Source of the DNA: Larix kaempferi
Lineage: Eukaryota; Streptophyta; Pinopsida; Pinales; Pinaceae
Direction of reading: 5' to 3'
DNA: 64,000 nt
NCBI GenBank assembly: GCA_027924585.1
Contig: BSBM01000442.1
Span: 3,596,001 to 3,660,000, forward strand
The notes below the pieces were generated by a model. The model had not been told where the DNA came from and made no database searches. It worked only from the letters and a program-made list of their open reading frames with translations. The position numbers were made by a program, and so were the translations under genes. Shown one piece after another: positions 22,164-32,047 of the stretch (positions are counted from its first letter, which is position 1; the number at the start of each line of letters is the position of its first letter).

Positions 22164-22696
22164 TGATCTACTCGAGGAGGCCAGGAAGCAAGAGGGGGAC
22201 AACAGTTCGATTGAATGAGTCGGCTCTATTATGGCAGAAGCATAAGAATGAGAAAAAAGCAGGAATACTCTACGCACATAAACATGTACACACAAACAAT
22301 ATGCAGGAATGCAAATTGATTTCTCTATTACTAGATGTAAAGATCATCAAGCTTGTATATTACAATATTTTTAGATGCTTATATAGAATGTGCTGAGATG
22401 CTTGGGTGCCTTCTCGTTACGTTCAATTACAAGAGAAGTTAGAACGGTTTCGGAAGTTCAACTGTTACAGTCGACTGGAAGATAGAGAGATAGTATGTCA
22501 AAGTTCGACAGTCGCAAGTCGCAAGTCAAGGCTGCATGTCAACGTCGTGATATTGTTGAGGTCGCTGAACTTTTCAGAGTTGAGAAGGTTTTCGAAGTCA
22601 TTTTAAAGTCAGAACTTGTCGAATTTGTGTCGACATAGATGAATTGTCACAGTGGATGTTAGCATTCGACAACAATGCCAATTGCGATATGGATCA
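22164..22696 (-). mobile_element. Element D 5' LTR (533 bp)
   Basis: TGATC at the left and GATCA at the right are inverted ends, and the primer-binding site touches the left end. Its last 140 bp match 17303-17424. D is inserted in a copy of the ~560-bp unit (B), which resumes at 22697. Confidence 0.82.
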
Positions 22697-22974
22697 ACTT
22701 CGATGCTTTATGGGCCTTCCATCATATGCATACTAGACTTGGGATTTTATATTGGGGTATGTCAGGCATTAAAATCTGTAATAGATGTTGGATTAGAGTT
22801 TCTGGGGATTTGGGAGGCTATATATGGATTTGGGAGCAAAATTGGTCAAGTGCGCTAAGTAGGACTACTCACCTAGTAGATTTCCAAACTCTCCTAAACT
22901 CACTCAGATGGCTCCAAATTCTTAGGAATAGGGTTTGTGGTGCTTAATTAATGTCTCAGGAACCCAATACATTT
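22697..22974 (+). repeat. Unit B: partial copy of the terminal unit
   Basis: The segment matches 4751-5034 in the same orientation, from ACTTCGATGCTTTATGGGCC to AATACATT. Its left part was separated by insertion of D and is lost. It stops at the same inner point as unit A. Confidence 0.8.
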
Positions 22975-23142
22975 GGCAGAACCTTAATTCACCTAATTCC
23001 TAATCCTGGAGTAATCAAATTGAGCCATTGATCAATTCTTCCCTAACTAGTTCCTTTACTAGTTTCTGTTTGCAAAAATTCTGCTATGAGTATTAATTTT
23101 AAAAAAAAAATATCCATAAAATCTGATCTAGGATATTACAGT
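22975..23142. other. Unassigned 168-bp spacer
   Basis: No match to other parts of the window was noticed, and no frame or repeat is seen. It joins unit B to the chromovirus integrase tail. Confidence 0.4.
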
Positions 23143-23637
23143 GGCCTAAATGATAAAATATATTCATGCAGATAAGAAAATAACAAATCGAACCTTCCAA
23201 GAAGGTGATTTGGTCTACCTGAGGTTGCATCCCTACATGCAAACCACTTTGAAATCAAAAGGGCTGAGAAATTGCTGCCAAGGTTCTATGGAACTTATAA
23301 TATCACTAGGAAAGTTGGTGAAGTTGCTTATGAACTGGATCTGCCATCAGGGAGAAAGATACATAATTTTTTCCATGTGTCATGTTTAAAGAAATCAGTT
23401 GGCTAGCAAGTAACTGTTTCAGAAGAATTTCCTCCTCTTGATGATGAAGGACACCTGGTCTTAGAACCATAAAATATTTTGCAGGTCAGAGAAAATAAGT
23501 TGATGAGAAAAACCATCAAAGAATATCTAGTACAGTGGAAGGGGTTGCCCAGTGAGATGCCACCTTGGAAGGTGAACAAATTTTCAACATCTTGGATTGC
23601 AACTGCTTGAGGACAAGCACTCTTGCGGAGGGAGGAC
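23143..23637 (+). pseudogene. Chromovirus E integrase C-terminus with chromodomain
   Basis: Plus strand. [20 protein letters not shown] and [10 protein letters not shown] (in a shifted frame) form the integrase C-terminal GPY/F module. [12 protein letters not shown] follows, then a chromodomain with LQVRENKLMRKTIKEYLVQWKGLPSE and a shifted WEGEQ-like end. Its first codons correspond to the point where the minus-strand half of E stops at 5038. The two segments therefore look like complementary halves of one integrase gene in opposite orientations. Several frameshifts and stops are present. Confidence 0.82.
23625..23637 (+). promoter_or_regulatory. Chromovirus polypurine tract
   Basis: GCGGAGGGAGGAC directly before TGTCATGTCCC, marking the start of a 3' LTR. 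Confidence 0.65.
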
Positions 23638-24402
23638 TGTCATGTCCCTTCCCTAGTGACCTTGGTCAAGACTTGGATCCTTCTATCCCTAGGGGGTCTA
23701 AGAAAATTAATTTAATAATGAATAATTAATAGGGGTAAATTTTTGGCACAAGTACTATAGTAATTAATTATTTTAATATTCTGATTTTTTCTAATTAACT
23801 TTGATAATGAATGCCTCATCATTGTTAACTAATTTTGTGGAAAGAATTAATGATGACATGGCTAGAAGGGCGCATAAGGTCAAGGGAGGACCTCATCTAC
23901 TCAAGAGGATAGCTCAGAAAAATCAAGGAGTTAGCTAAGGAAAGTGGTAGCACAAGGAAATGGAAACTGACAAAAGCAAGAAAAAACAGGAAAAAGCACA
24001 AAACATGAAAGTTTAAAAGAAGTAAACTGTAGAAAAGGAAATAGTTGGAAAAGAAGGCAACATTCAGAAGGTTAAGTAGGGCGCACTTGCTAATTTCAGT
24101 GAAAGGACACAAAGTAGGAAAGTCTTGCAAAGCAAGTAATTACTATTTCTCTCAAGGAATGCGTCATTCCTCTCTCACACGCGTGGATGGCTTGTGGATG
24201 AAGTAAAATCATCTATAAAATAATGGTTCCAACTCCCATTCACATTTTTTGGTTAATTATTTTTGTCATTGAGAGCTCTTTCTACTCACAGTTTAGAGAT
24301 GTGCCTCAAACGTTTTTTGGGAGATGAGTCCCAAGGTATTTCATGTTCCAGTCAGTCATTGATCAGATCCAAATATATGGAGTACTGATATTCAGCTCCA
24401 TA

Positions 24403-24735
24403 TCAGTCCCGTATTGAATATTCTCAAGCTACCACAGATTGATCATATGTCAGAGTGCCATTGGAGAGAGCATTGGAGGATTTCATCAGAGATAGGTGCT
24501 CCCATTCAGTGGAGGAATCCTATTCAGCTCATAAGGCTCAGTGTGCCCAAGATATACAATAATATTTTCTCTACAGATCCCTATCAGTCCATCATTGAAT
24601 ATTCATAAGCTTCCTTTGAGTTTGCATCAGTCAGAGTGCCATTGGAGCGAGTATTGGGAGATTTCACCGGAAGGAGGTGCTCTAATGCAGTGGAGGAGTC
24701 CAGTGAAGCCCATAATGCTCAGTGCTCACTTCACC
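24403..24735. repeat. Two ~185-bp tandem copies in chromovirus LTR
   Basis: Both copies share ATTGAATATTC, GTCAGAGTGCCATTGGAG, GAGATTTCA or GGATTTCATC, GGAGGTGCTC or ATAGGTGCTCC, and CAGTGGAGGA. Confidence 0.75.
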
Positions 24736-25086
24736 AAAAATCAATACCTATGATATCAGTCACCTATCAGTTCCAACGAATACTTCCATATCCTCCTCCT
24801 CATCTCATGCCCATTTACTCAATAATGTAAGATTTCTAGCATTGAAGATGCATTGATGGTCTAAATGATAAAATATATTTATTCTCTATTCAAGAACAAT
24901 TATTTCGACCTTCTTCTGTTCCATATGATGTATTCAGAACCTTCATTAATTCTAGAACTTATATTTGTAATCCTTTGAGGCATTTTGGTACACTTAATTG
25001 GAAGACTAGCTCTTTGTGCACAAATTAATGGCTAGTTTTGCCATTTTGGCCAGTAAAATTTATGTACAAGTCTATTTTTTGATCTT

Positions 25087-25647
25087 ATGAATTTATGAGG
25101 TTCCTGAGACATTAATTAAGCACCAAAAACCCCGTTCTTGAGAAATTGGAGCCATGTGAGTCAGTTTGGGAGAGTTTGGAAATCTACTAGGTGAACAGTC
25201 CTACTTAGCACACTTGACCAATTCTGCTCCCAAATCCATCTATAGCCTACCAAATCCCCATAAAATCTAATCCAACATCTATTACAAAGTTTTATTCCTA
25301 ATATAACCCTATTCACATCCAGTATAAACTCCCAAGTCTAGTATGCATATGCTGGAAGGCCCATAAAGCATCGAAGTACAAATCAAATTCATCTAATTGT
25401 TGAAAAGTAAATGGATCCAATGATTTGTGCATAGGAATTAGTGATTGGACCTATTTTACCTTGATTCTACACATTTCCCATACAAAAAAATAATCTAAAA
25501 TCATCCCCACGATCCTTGAGTTGAGAGCCAGCACCCAAAGTTACCACCTTGCAGGCCATAAAAATTGTTAAAAGTTACTACTAAAATTATGATTACAATT
25601 TGTATTTTGAGTTGCGATTCTGGCCTTTTCTTGGCTGGTATCTTACA
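25087..25647 (-). repeat. Terminal unit C (561 bp, inverted)
   Basis: This is the reverse complement of unit A with many substitutions, ending GGTATCTTACA at the edge of R1's LTR. It forms the right terminal inverted repeat of the 21-kb insertion. Confidence 0.8.
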
Positions 25648-25652
25648 AGTGG

Positions 25653-25932
25653 ATATTAAATCTCAAGATGACTTAAAATCCCCAAGTCATACTATATTAA
25701 ATCTCAATTTTCGAAAAGTCACATTTAACCCTAAATATTTAAAAAGCACACTTTCTAACTTAAAAGTCATTTTTATAAACAAAAAGTACATCTCACTTTT
25801 AAATTAAAACATCACATTCATAAAGTAATTTAATAAAGTCACTTTATGAAATTTATTGAGACTACATTATTATGTAGTTCTACACCCAGGCACTAGGTGC
25901 AAAAGTACCGTCCAAGCTACAAAAAACTAACG
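25653..25932 (-). repeat. R1 3' LTR, inner part
   Basis: The segment matches 28898-29177. It ends ACTAACG where the intact LTR has CTAACA, so the terminal TG (minus strand) has mutated to CG. A polypurine run AAGAGGGGG (minus strand) adjoins it. Confidence 0.88.
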
Positions 25933-25939
25933 CCCCCTC

Positions 25940-26640
25940 TTAGCGAGGGAGGTAATCACTGCCATCATCATCATCATGTCCCATGCTCAAATCCATTACA
26001 ATGTTCATAGCAAGAGATCCTTCTGAACATGGAACCAATGCTACCACCTGAACTAAACTCGAATATGAAGACATCCTCCTGGCAGCTATTCTGAACCGTG
26101 AGCTCCTAGAAGAATCCAACCGCCAATCTTGAGCTTCAGTCCTCTCACACCAGCTAAGCCTCCTGCGGGTACCTAAGAGAGATTCCCTCTCTTTCATTAG
26201 AAATTGAGATTGAACCCTTGGTTCCCCTGCAGCCTCAGGAGCCTCCTGCTCCTCTTTAGGGTAATTTTTAAGGGTGAAATTTTGCCAATTGGCTATTTTT
26301 TGGCCTTTTTTTCAAAAAATAAATTCGTTATTTGGTCATTTTTAGTCTTTAATATCGCCTATATTTACATAAAATATGTTTTTTTATCATAACATTCGCC
26401 AAAATTTACACGTTTCAGTAGTAAATTGTATGTTTTATTTTTAATATTTTCCTACCTATCTATATACATGTTTTTTTCAATCCAAAATTATCGCCTAGGA
26501 TACTATACTAATTATAATATTAGAATCCTTAAAAAATACCGTGCTCCTCTTCCGACTCTAAATCATAGATTGTGGGTTGTCCACCTAACTTGTACAACTC
26601 ACCAAACCGATCACCAGTCAACTGTGGATGGATTAGTTCC
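25940..26640 (-). other. R1 internal non-coding tail
   Basis: An 85-codon frame (26197-25940) of no recognised family is followed by AT-rich DNA. It occupies the place where integrase, RT and RNase H would be in a complete copia element, and none of their motifs are visible. Confidence 0.5.
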
Positions 26641-26659
26641 TCCCCCTCTGAGTATATAA

Positions 26660-27818
26660 AAAGATCTCCCAGAACTCCCTCTCTAGAAAAATGTACACAT
26701 GTCCCCTCCGGAACAATGTCGAATACCCTGCATCCTCCAAGGATGACATAGAGAGCAATTTCACACCCAGTCCTGGAACAAAAAAAACTCCATCATGCTC
26801 AAGGAGTTCACCTTGTCAAACTTGGAATCTGACCCTCCCAAATCCACGCACTGAACATGTTGTTCCCCCTTCACTCTCAACCATCCTCTTTGGATCTATC
26901 TCAGTAATGCTACGGAATATATGATACATTACGGTCATATGATGAGAGTCTCCATTGGCAATGAACCAACTATTGTTCGACACAAATCCATTGCTGCCGA
27001 CACTCGATACAAGAGAGAACAAGGATAAATATTTCTTAAATTTTTTCGCAAAGTCATCTATCTCTGCAGATGTAGCAATAGTCACATCCTCCTCCTCCTC
27101 CTTCTCAGGACACTAAGAAGCACAGTGACCAAACTGAGAGTAGGAAAAGAATCTGACTTTGATGAAGTCCTTCTTGGATTTCTTCTTACTCTTAGCAGAA
27201 AGAGCAATATTTTCTTCATCAACACCTTCCTTCTGTCCATTTCCTTGAGATCCTTCCTAGATCTCCTCCTGAGTGAAATCATCCCACAATATACTCCAAT
27301 TTTGAATATGTTCACGACCAACCACACACTTCATGAATACTTCCTAGTCCTTGGTGAATCCTTTCAAAGCAATCCTCACCAAATCAGAATCAGATATGAC
27401 CTCCCCAACTACATCCAACTCATCTTTCACTTGTGCCACATGGGTAATATAGGACAGTACACCCTCACCCTTGTCCATCTTGGTTGCATGCAATTTATCC
27501 TTGAGTGCCATCTTCCGGTTCTCATTCTTCGCTTCATACAATTTTTTTCAGTGTGTCCCACATCACATAAGTTGTCTTCTTCTCAACAAAGTGTGGGATG
27601 AGATAGTCCTTAAAACCTTCTAGAATAACCCTCTGTGCTTTGGCCTCTTTTACTTCATGGATGTCAAGATCAATAGGGTCAGTAGTGGGAGTAGTTATCA
27701 CAGTGCTGACATTAACCCACAATCTGCTTTCTTTAAGTACAATAGACATCCTGACTTTCCATTGCAGATAGTTGGAAATGCCATCCAACCAGTCCTCATA
27801 TCTGATGCAAATAGCCAT
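26660..27818 (-). pseudogene. R1 gag and protease-like remnant
   Basis: Minus strand. 27818-27534 begins with the copia gag signature (EDWLDGISNYLQWKVRMSIVL) and MWDTLKKI. It continues in another frame with KNENRKMALKDKLHATKM, LSYITHVAQVKDELDVVG and LVRIALKGFTKDW. A zinc-knuckle relic (QFGHCAS, stop, CPEKE) lacks its first two cysteines. The protease-like segment at 27085-26816 has WFIANGDSHHMT, where the active Asp is replaced. Gag would assemble the particle. Nothing else needed for transposition is encoded. Confidence 0.75.
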
Positions 27819-27984
27819 CTTTCTCTATTGTCCAAAAGACAAGTAAACCACAAGCTTCCTTTTATGTCAAACACCTGCAAATCACTTGCAGATAGTGTCC
27901 ACCTACCAATAAGTTGTTAAAACCAACAAAATAAACTTTCCAAAACAACTATATCACTCATGTCCACTCTACCTCAGAGCCTTA

Positions 27985-27996
27985 GCTTTGATACCA
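27985..27996 (-). promoter_or_regulatory. R1 primer-binding site
   Basis: Minus-strand TGGTATCAAAGC directly follows the LTR end TTTTAACA. It is one base different from the initiator-methionine tRNA complement. Confidence 0.85.
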
Positions 27997-29177
27997 TGTT
28001 AAAATAAGGACAAAAATTCATACTATTATACTTGAACAGTCAAAGAAATTTTTTCAAACACTTCATTGCACTATAATATTAAGATTAAATAGTCAAGAAA
28101 TGAATTACCATATAACACAGGAAGAAAATTTCAGACCTTGTAAGTTAATATACCGCAAGAAATGTAAATAGTAGCGGAAAAAATGCATGAACAATAGGCT
28201 GTAAAAATTATTCCAGACACAAGAAGTATTGGTCAAATGACCCATTTCAAGTTAAATTTCATTATCAGGCAGTGAAACTCAGAAATGTACAACATAACTC
28301 ATTTCCAACCATTTTTTTCAGTACATAACAAGAGATTTCATGAAATCTGAGACAAATTTTAACCTTGAAAATAGTGTTGTAGTAGACCTTGGAAACCATG
28401 CCTTTCAGCCTTCCAAAACTATCCAAAAACAACAAAAACAACTACAACAATTTTTCCTTGGAAATCATCCCCAGTATTTCACCAGTACGACCCTCTCAAA
28501 ACATACAACAATATGCCTAGGAAAATGTGCCACCCAACTGCCTCGTTTTCTATGCCACAACTCAGCTGTATGGCCCTCCCTTTCTCTCTGTTGTATGGAC
28601 TGTCCACAAATAAACAGAAACAAATCTTGGGAATCATTCCCACTTTGGAAGTTGATCCCTCCTTGGGAATCCTGCCTCCACCTAAGGATTCATGCCCCCT
28701 TTCTCTTGCAACACTCTCTTTCTCAGCTACACAATCTCTCCCTATTGAAAATTCATGCCCTACCTCTACATATCTTTTGGAAAGTGTGTGTAACAATGAA
28801 TCCTCAAGTGTCTTTTTATTTCCTCACTAGGGTAACTGAAAATGACTTTTCATCTTCAATGGCTGAGATTAAATCCAAGCCACAATATCTAGGGTGGATA
28901 TTAAATCTCAAGATGACTTAAACTCCCTAAGTCATACTATATTAAATCTCACTTTTCGAAAAGTCACATTTAACCCTAAATATTTAAAAAGCACACTTTC
29001 TAACTTAAAAGTCACTTTTATAAACATAAAACACATCTCACTTCTAAATTAAAACATCACATTCATAAAGTACTTTAATAAAGTAACTTTATGAAATTTA
29101 TTGAGACTACATTATTCCGGACTTCTACACCCAGGCACCAGGTGCAAAAGTACCGCCCGAGCTACAAAAATCTAACA
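27997..29177 (-). mobile_element. R1 5' LTR (1181 bp, intact)
   Basis: TGTTA...TAACA ends. It matches the two pieces of the 3' LTR along its full length. It provides the intact reference that reveals the 21-kb insertion. Confidence 0.92.
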
Positions 29178-29182
29178 ATGTG

Positions 29183-30158
29183 ATGCCACAAATAACATGA
29201 AACATTTTTAAATATATACATGGGATATAGTAAGTGGGAAATCTTAAGATGCTCCCAATATGGGAGCTCATAAAATATTGATTTCCTTTTCATCCTTATG
29301 GGCATTTTCTCAACATAGGTGTCGAATAATTTAGGATCATCGATCACATGTTGCACATTTGAATTGAACATCTTTGTGTATACCTTCTTGTTCTCTTTGT
29401 CATATGCCCTAATCCAGTCAGTCGGTGTCATTATTTTAGGCCTTTGGGTTTTCTCTCATTTACCATTGAAAGCATATTTTTCTCTTCTATAAGAGTGGTT
29501 TTCAGGGAGGAATACCCTATAGAAGTCGTACATTGACTTTCATAGGTCTTTGGACCACCTAGCCTTCACAGAAGGTCCACAAAATTTACATCCATAATAA
29601 CATTTTTTTACAAGACTTGCGATGTTATAGTAAAGAGAGCACGTTAGTGTTAAAGATGAAGACAGTCACACCGAATTAAATATGTAAAAAATTATTGCTT
29701 TGAATATAAAAACAAATAAAACAACATATTTACTTGAGTAAACTCCTAACCTCGAATAATCATGTGTGGTGTATGCACATATTCCATATAGTGTAAAACT
29801 CCTCTGTGATGGGATGGGTCTCGACACATCATATACCTATATCCATTCCCATAATTCCTTGAATTCATCGATCAATGGTTGTAGGTAAACATTCATATTC
29901 TTCACTAGTTGTTTACCAGGGACTATAAGAGCCAACATAAGATGTTCGTTCTTCACAGAAAACCATGGGGGGATATTGTTATTGATCACTACTACATGCA
30001 AAATAGTATAGATGCTGTTTGGTTGGGAATATAGGTTGATGCCATCAATGGATATGATCAATCAGAGGCTATGTACTTCATCCTTGAATTTATTGGGCCA
30101 TGTATCCTCTATATGCTTCATGGCTATTTAATATGTTGGGATTCACATAACTCCTTCT
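29183..30158 (-). pseudogene. CACTA TNP2 transposase, middle part
   Basis: Minus strand. It contains IISIDGINLYSQPN, NNIPPWFSVKNEHLMLALIVPGKQ and YLQPLIDEFKELWEW (30061-29837). Next comes CGPSVKARWSKDL with FLPENHSYRREKYAFNGK, then 29431-29183 with TDWIRAYDKENKKVYTK and ELPYWEHLKISHLLYPMYIFKNV. These are core TNP2 segments in the right order. A gap at about 29600-29800 may be an intron. The gene is cut by R2 on the right and by R1 on the left. Confidence 0.85.
30154..30158. repeat. R2 target-site duplication, left copy
   Basis: CTTCT here and CTTCC at 35100-35104 flank R2, with one change. Confidence 0.7.
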
Positions 30159-30580
30159 TGTTGGGTGTGTTATATCTCTTCACATGGTGGTTGTGCGTAC
30201 ACCACGATCCCCTTCGTTTCAGACCGTTAGGTCCTGAAATGACATGGAGCGCAAATTTTTTTTTGGGTTGCTTTTTGCTTTTTTTTTGCAATTTCGATCC
30301 ATTGTATTCTATCTAATCCCGGTAAAGGGATTAGGGTTTAACCTAATTTCGGATAAACGAATTAGGGTTTTAGATGCTGTGAAATACCATATATTGTATT
30401 GTAAATGGTTGAGTAAACATATAATGAAAGGAGTTGTGCGGCTCTAAGTTTTGTTGGTTTTTCCCAGTTAAGGGTTTCCAGGTGAAATTTCTGTGTTATG
30501 CATGTGCCATTGTGTATTTTCTGTTAATGCTTAAGAATATGTATACGTTTTGACTACACTGTTGAGGTTTAAAAATTACA
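30159..30580 (+). repeat. R2 5' LTR
   Basis: TGTTGGGTGTG...AAAAATTACA. It carries about 55 bp (roughly 30192-30247) that the 3' LTR lacks. The two are otherwise close. Confidence 0.9.
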
Positions 30581-30594
30581 TTTGGTATCAGAGC
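30581..30594 (+). promoter_or_regulatory. R2 primer-binding site
   Basis: TTTGGTATCAGAGC, the full initiator-methionine tRNA complement, directly after the LTR. Confidence 0.9.
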
Positions 30595-30706
30595 ATTATT
30601 GGGTTCAGAGGGACGCCTTTGTTTCCAAGGGTTTGGCTCGATCTTGGATTTGTGATAAACCTGGTTTCAGTGGGAGCTTTGCAGCGGTGATTCTTTTGTT
30701 GAAAGA

Positions 30707-32047
30707 ATGACGAGCACTTCTAGAATCGATATTGAGAAATTTAATGGTCAGAGCTTTGAGATATGGAAGCTCAAGATGGAAGATCTTCTGGTAGATAAAG
30801 AACAATGGATCATAGTAGATCCAAGTACCATGCCCACTGGTATGGTAAAAGAAGAATGGGATAAGCTGGAAAGAAAAGCAAGGAGCACCATTCGCCTTTG
30901 CCTCTTAGATTCGATGTTGGTGAACGTATCTGGAGAAGACAGTGCAAAGAAGTTGTGGGATAAGCTGAGAAATTTGTATCAGTCAAAGTCCCTGGTAAAT
31001 AAGTTATTTCTTTGAAAGAAATTGTACCTTCTAAGGATGAATGAAGGAGACTCCGTGTCAGAGCATCTAAATGCCTTCAATACTCTGGTAAGTCAGTTGA
31101 CATCTGTTGGTATTACGATTACTGGTGATGAAAAATGTATTAGTTTGTTGTGCTCTTTGCCAGATTCATGGGATAGTCTGGTTATAGTTGTTGGGAGTAA
31201 TGCAACCAACCTAAATTTTGATGATGTGGTTGCATCCCTGCTATCGGAGGAAATGAGGCAGAAATCCATGGAAAGTTCAACCAGGGATGCCTTTTTTGTG
31301 AGAGGTCGCCCTGGAGACAAATCTAAAAATAAGTCTTCAGGTGGTAGATCTAAATCTAGAGGGAGATATAAATCTCTAGGACCTTCTGTACGAAAATGCT
31401 GGAAATGCGGTAAAGTTGGGCATTACAAGAAGGATTGTAAATCCAAAAATATTGATAAAAGTAGAGGATCTAATGATGCTTCATCCGCAGATGGGAAAGA
31501 CTCAACAGAGGAAGGAGGAGATGTGTACTTGGCATCTTCAAGTACACATGCAGAGCATGATTCGTGGTTGATTGACTCAGGTGCATCTTTTCATATGACT
31601 CCTCATGGGGAGTGGTTTTCTGAATATGAAAAGTATGATGGAGGTGATGTATTCCTGGGAGACAACTTGGTGGCGAAAATCATAGGTCAAGGAAAGATCA
31701 AGCTACTGCTCAAAGATGGAAGGGTTAGAACTCTTCTTGGGGTTCTGCACATTCCAAATCTGGCTAGAAACCTTATATCTGTAAGTAAAATGGATGATGC
31801 AGGTGTGAAAACTATATTTGAGAAGAACACATGCAAGATGGTTCGAGGATCAATGGTGCTGATGAGGGGAGTTCGGATTGGAACTCTATACAAGTTGTTG
31901 GGAAGTACCTTTAATAATGGATGTAACAGTACTATTATTCTTGAGGGTAAAAATGAAGGAGACAGAGTCCTTACTGTCTCAAGAGAGAAGACAATGCCGA
32001 AGGCTGGGACATATTGGAGAGAAGGGTCTTCGACTATTACAAGGTAA
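30707..32047 (+). pseudogene. R2 gag and protease
   Basis: Starts MTSTSRIDIEKFNGQSFEIW, a standard Tork-type copia gag. A TGA at about 31013 (Arg expected) splits it after 102 codons, and the frame then continues from 31022 for 341 codons. The zinc knuckle CWKCGKVGHYKKDC is perfect. The protease motif is WLIDSGASFHMTPH, with an intact Asp. Downstream it has GVLHIPNLARNLISVSKM, the usual link to integrase. The frame is lost near 32005. Confidence 0.93.

Larger units (their letters stand above)
4475..25647. mobile_element. 21.2-kb composite insertion with inverted ~560-bp ends
   Basis: This segment interrupts R1's 3' LTR, as comparison with the intact LTR at 27997-29177 shows. It begins TGTAAGATAC and ends with the reverse complement GTATCTTACA. 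The host bases GGTGG (4470-4474) and AGTGG (25648-25652) look like a 5-bp target duplication with one change. The terminal ~560 bp are inverted copies (units A and C). Inside are two opposite halves of a chromovirus (E) and two further gypsy elements (F and D). An ordinary LTR element would have direct terminal repeats, so this is either a rearranged chromovirus with the same LTR end at both outer termini or a fold-back-like element. Confidence 0.75.
23638..25647 (+). mobile_element. Chromovirus E 3' LTR (up to 2.0 kb)
   Basis: The LTR starts TGTCATGTCCCTTCCC after a polypurine tract. If it extends to the outer end CTTACA it is 2010 bp, with unit C as its last ~560 bp. It contains a diverged ~185-bp tandem duplication (about 24403-24551 and 24588-24735, around CAGAGTGCCATTGGAG). 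If unit C is a separate element, the LTR would end before 25087. Confidence 0.6.
3577..29177 (-). mobile_element. R1: gag-only copia retrotransposon, split by a 21-kb insertion
   Basis: R1 runs on the minus strand. Its 5' LTR is 27997-29177 (1181 bp, TGTTA...TAACA). Its 3' LTR is in two pieces, 3577-4474 and 25653-25932, together 1178 bp. The primer-binding site (minus-strand TGGTATCAAAGC, 27985-27996) abuts the 5' LTR and the polypurine tract abuts the 3' LTR at 25933. The internal part is only about 2.06 kb and encodes a decayed gag and protease-like stretch. Reverse transcriptase, integrase and RNase H are absent. R1 must therefore have depended on a helper copia. The target duplication ATGTG is perfect. 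Confidence 0.88.

Noticed and set aside
28340-28921. 193-codon plus-strand frame in the R1 LTR
   Set aside because: It lies wholly within an LTR and is not kept open in the homologous left LTR (4107-4591), so it is chance.
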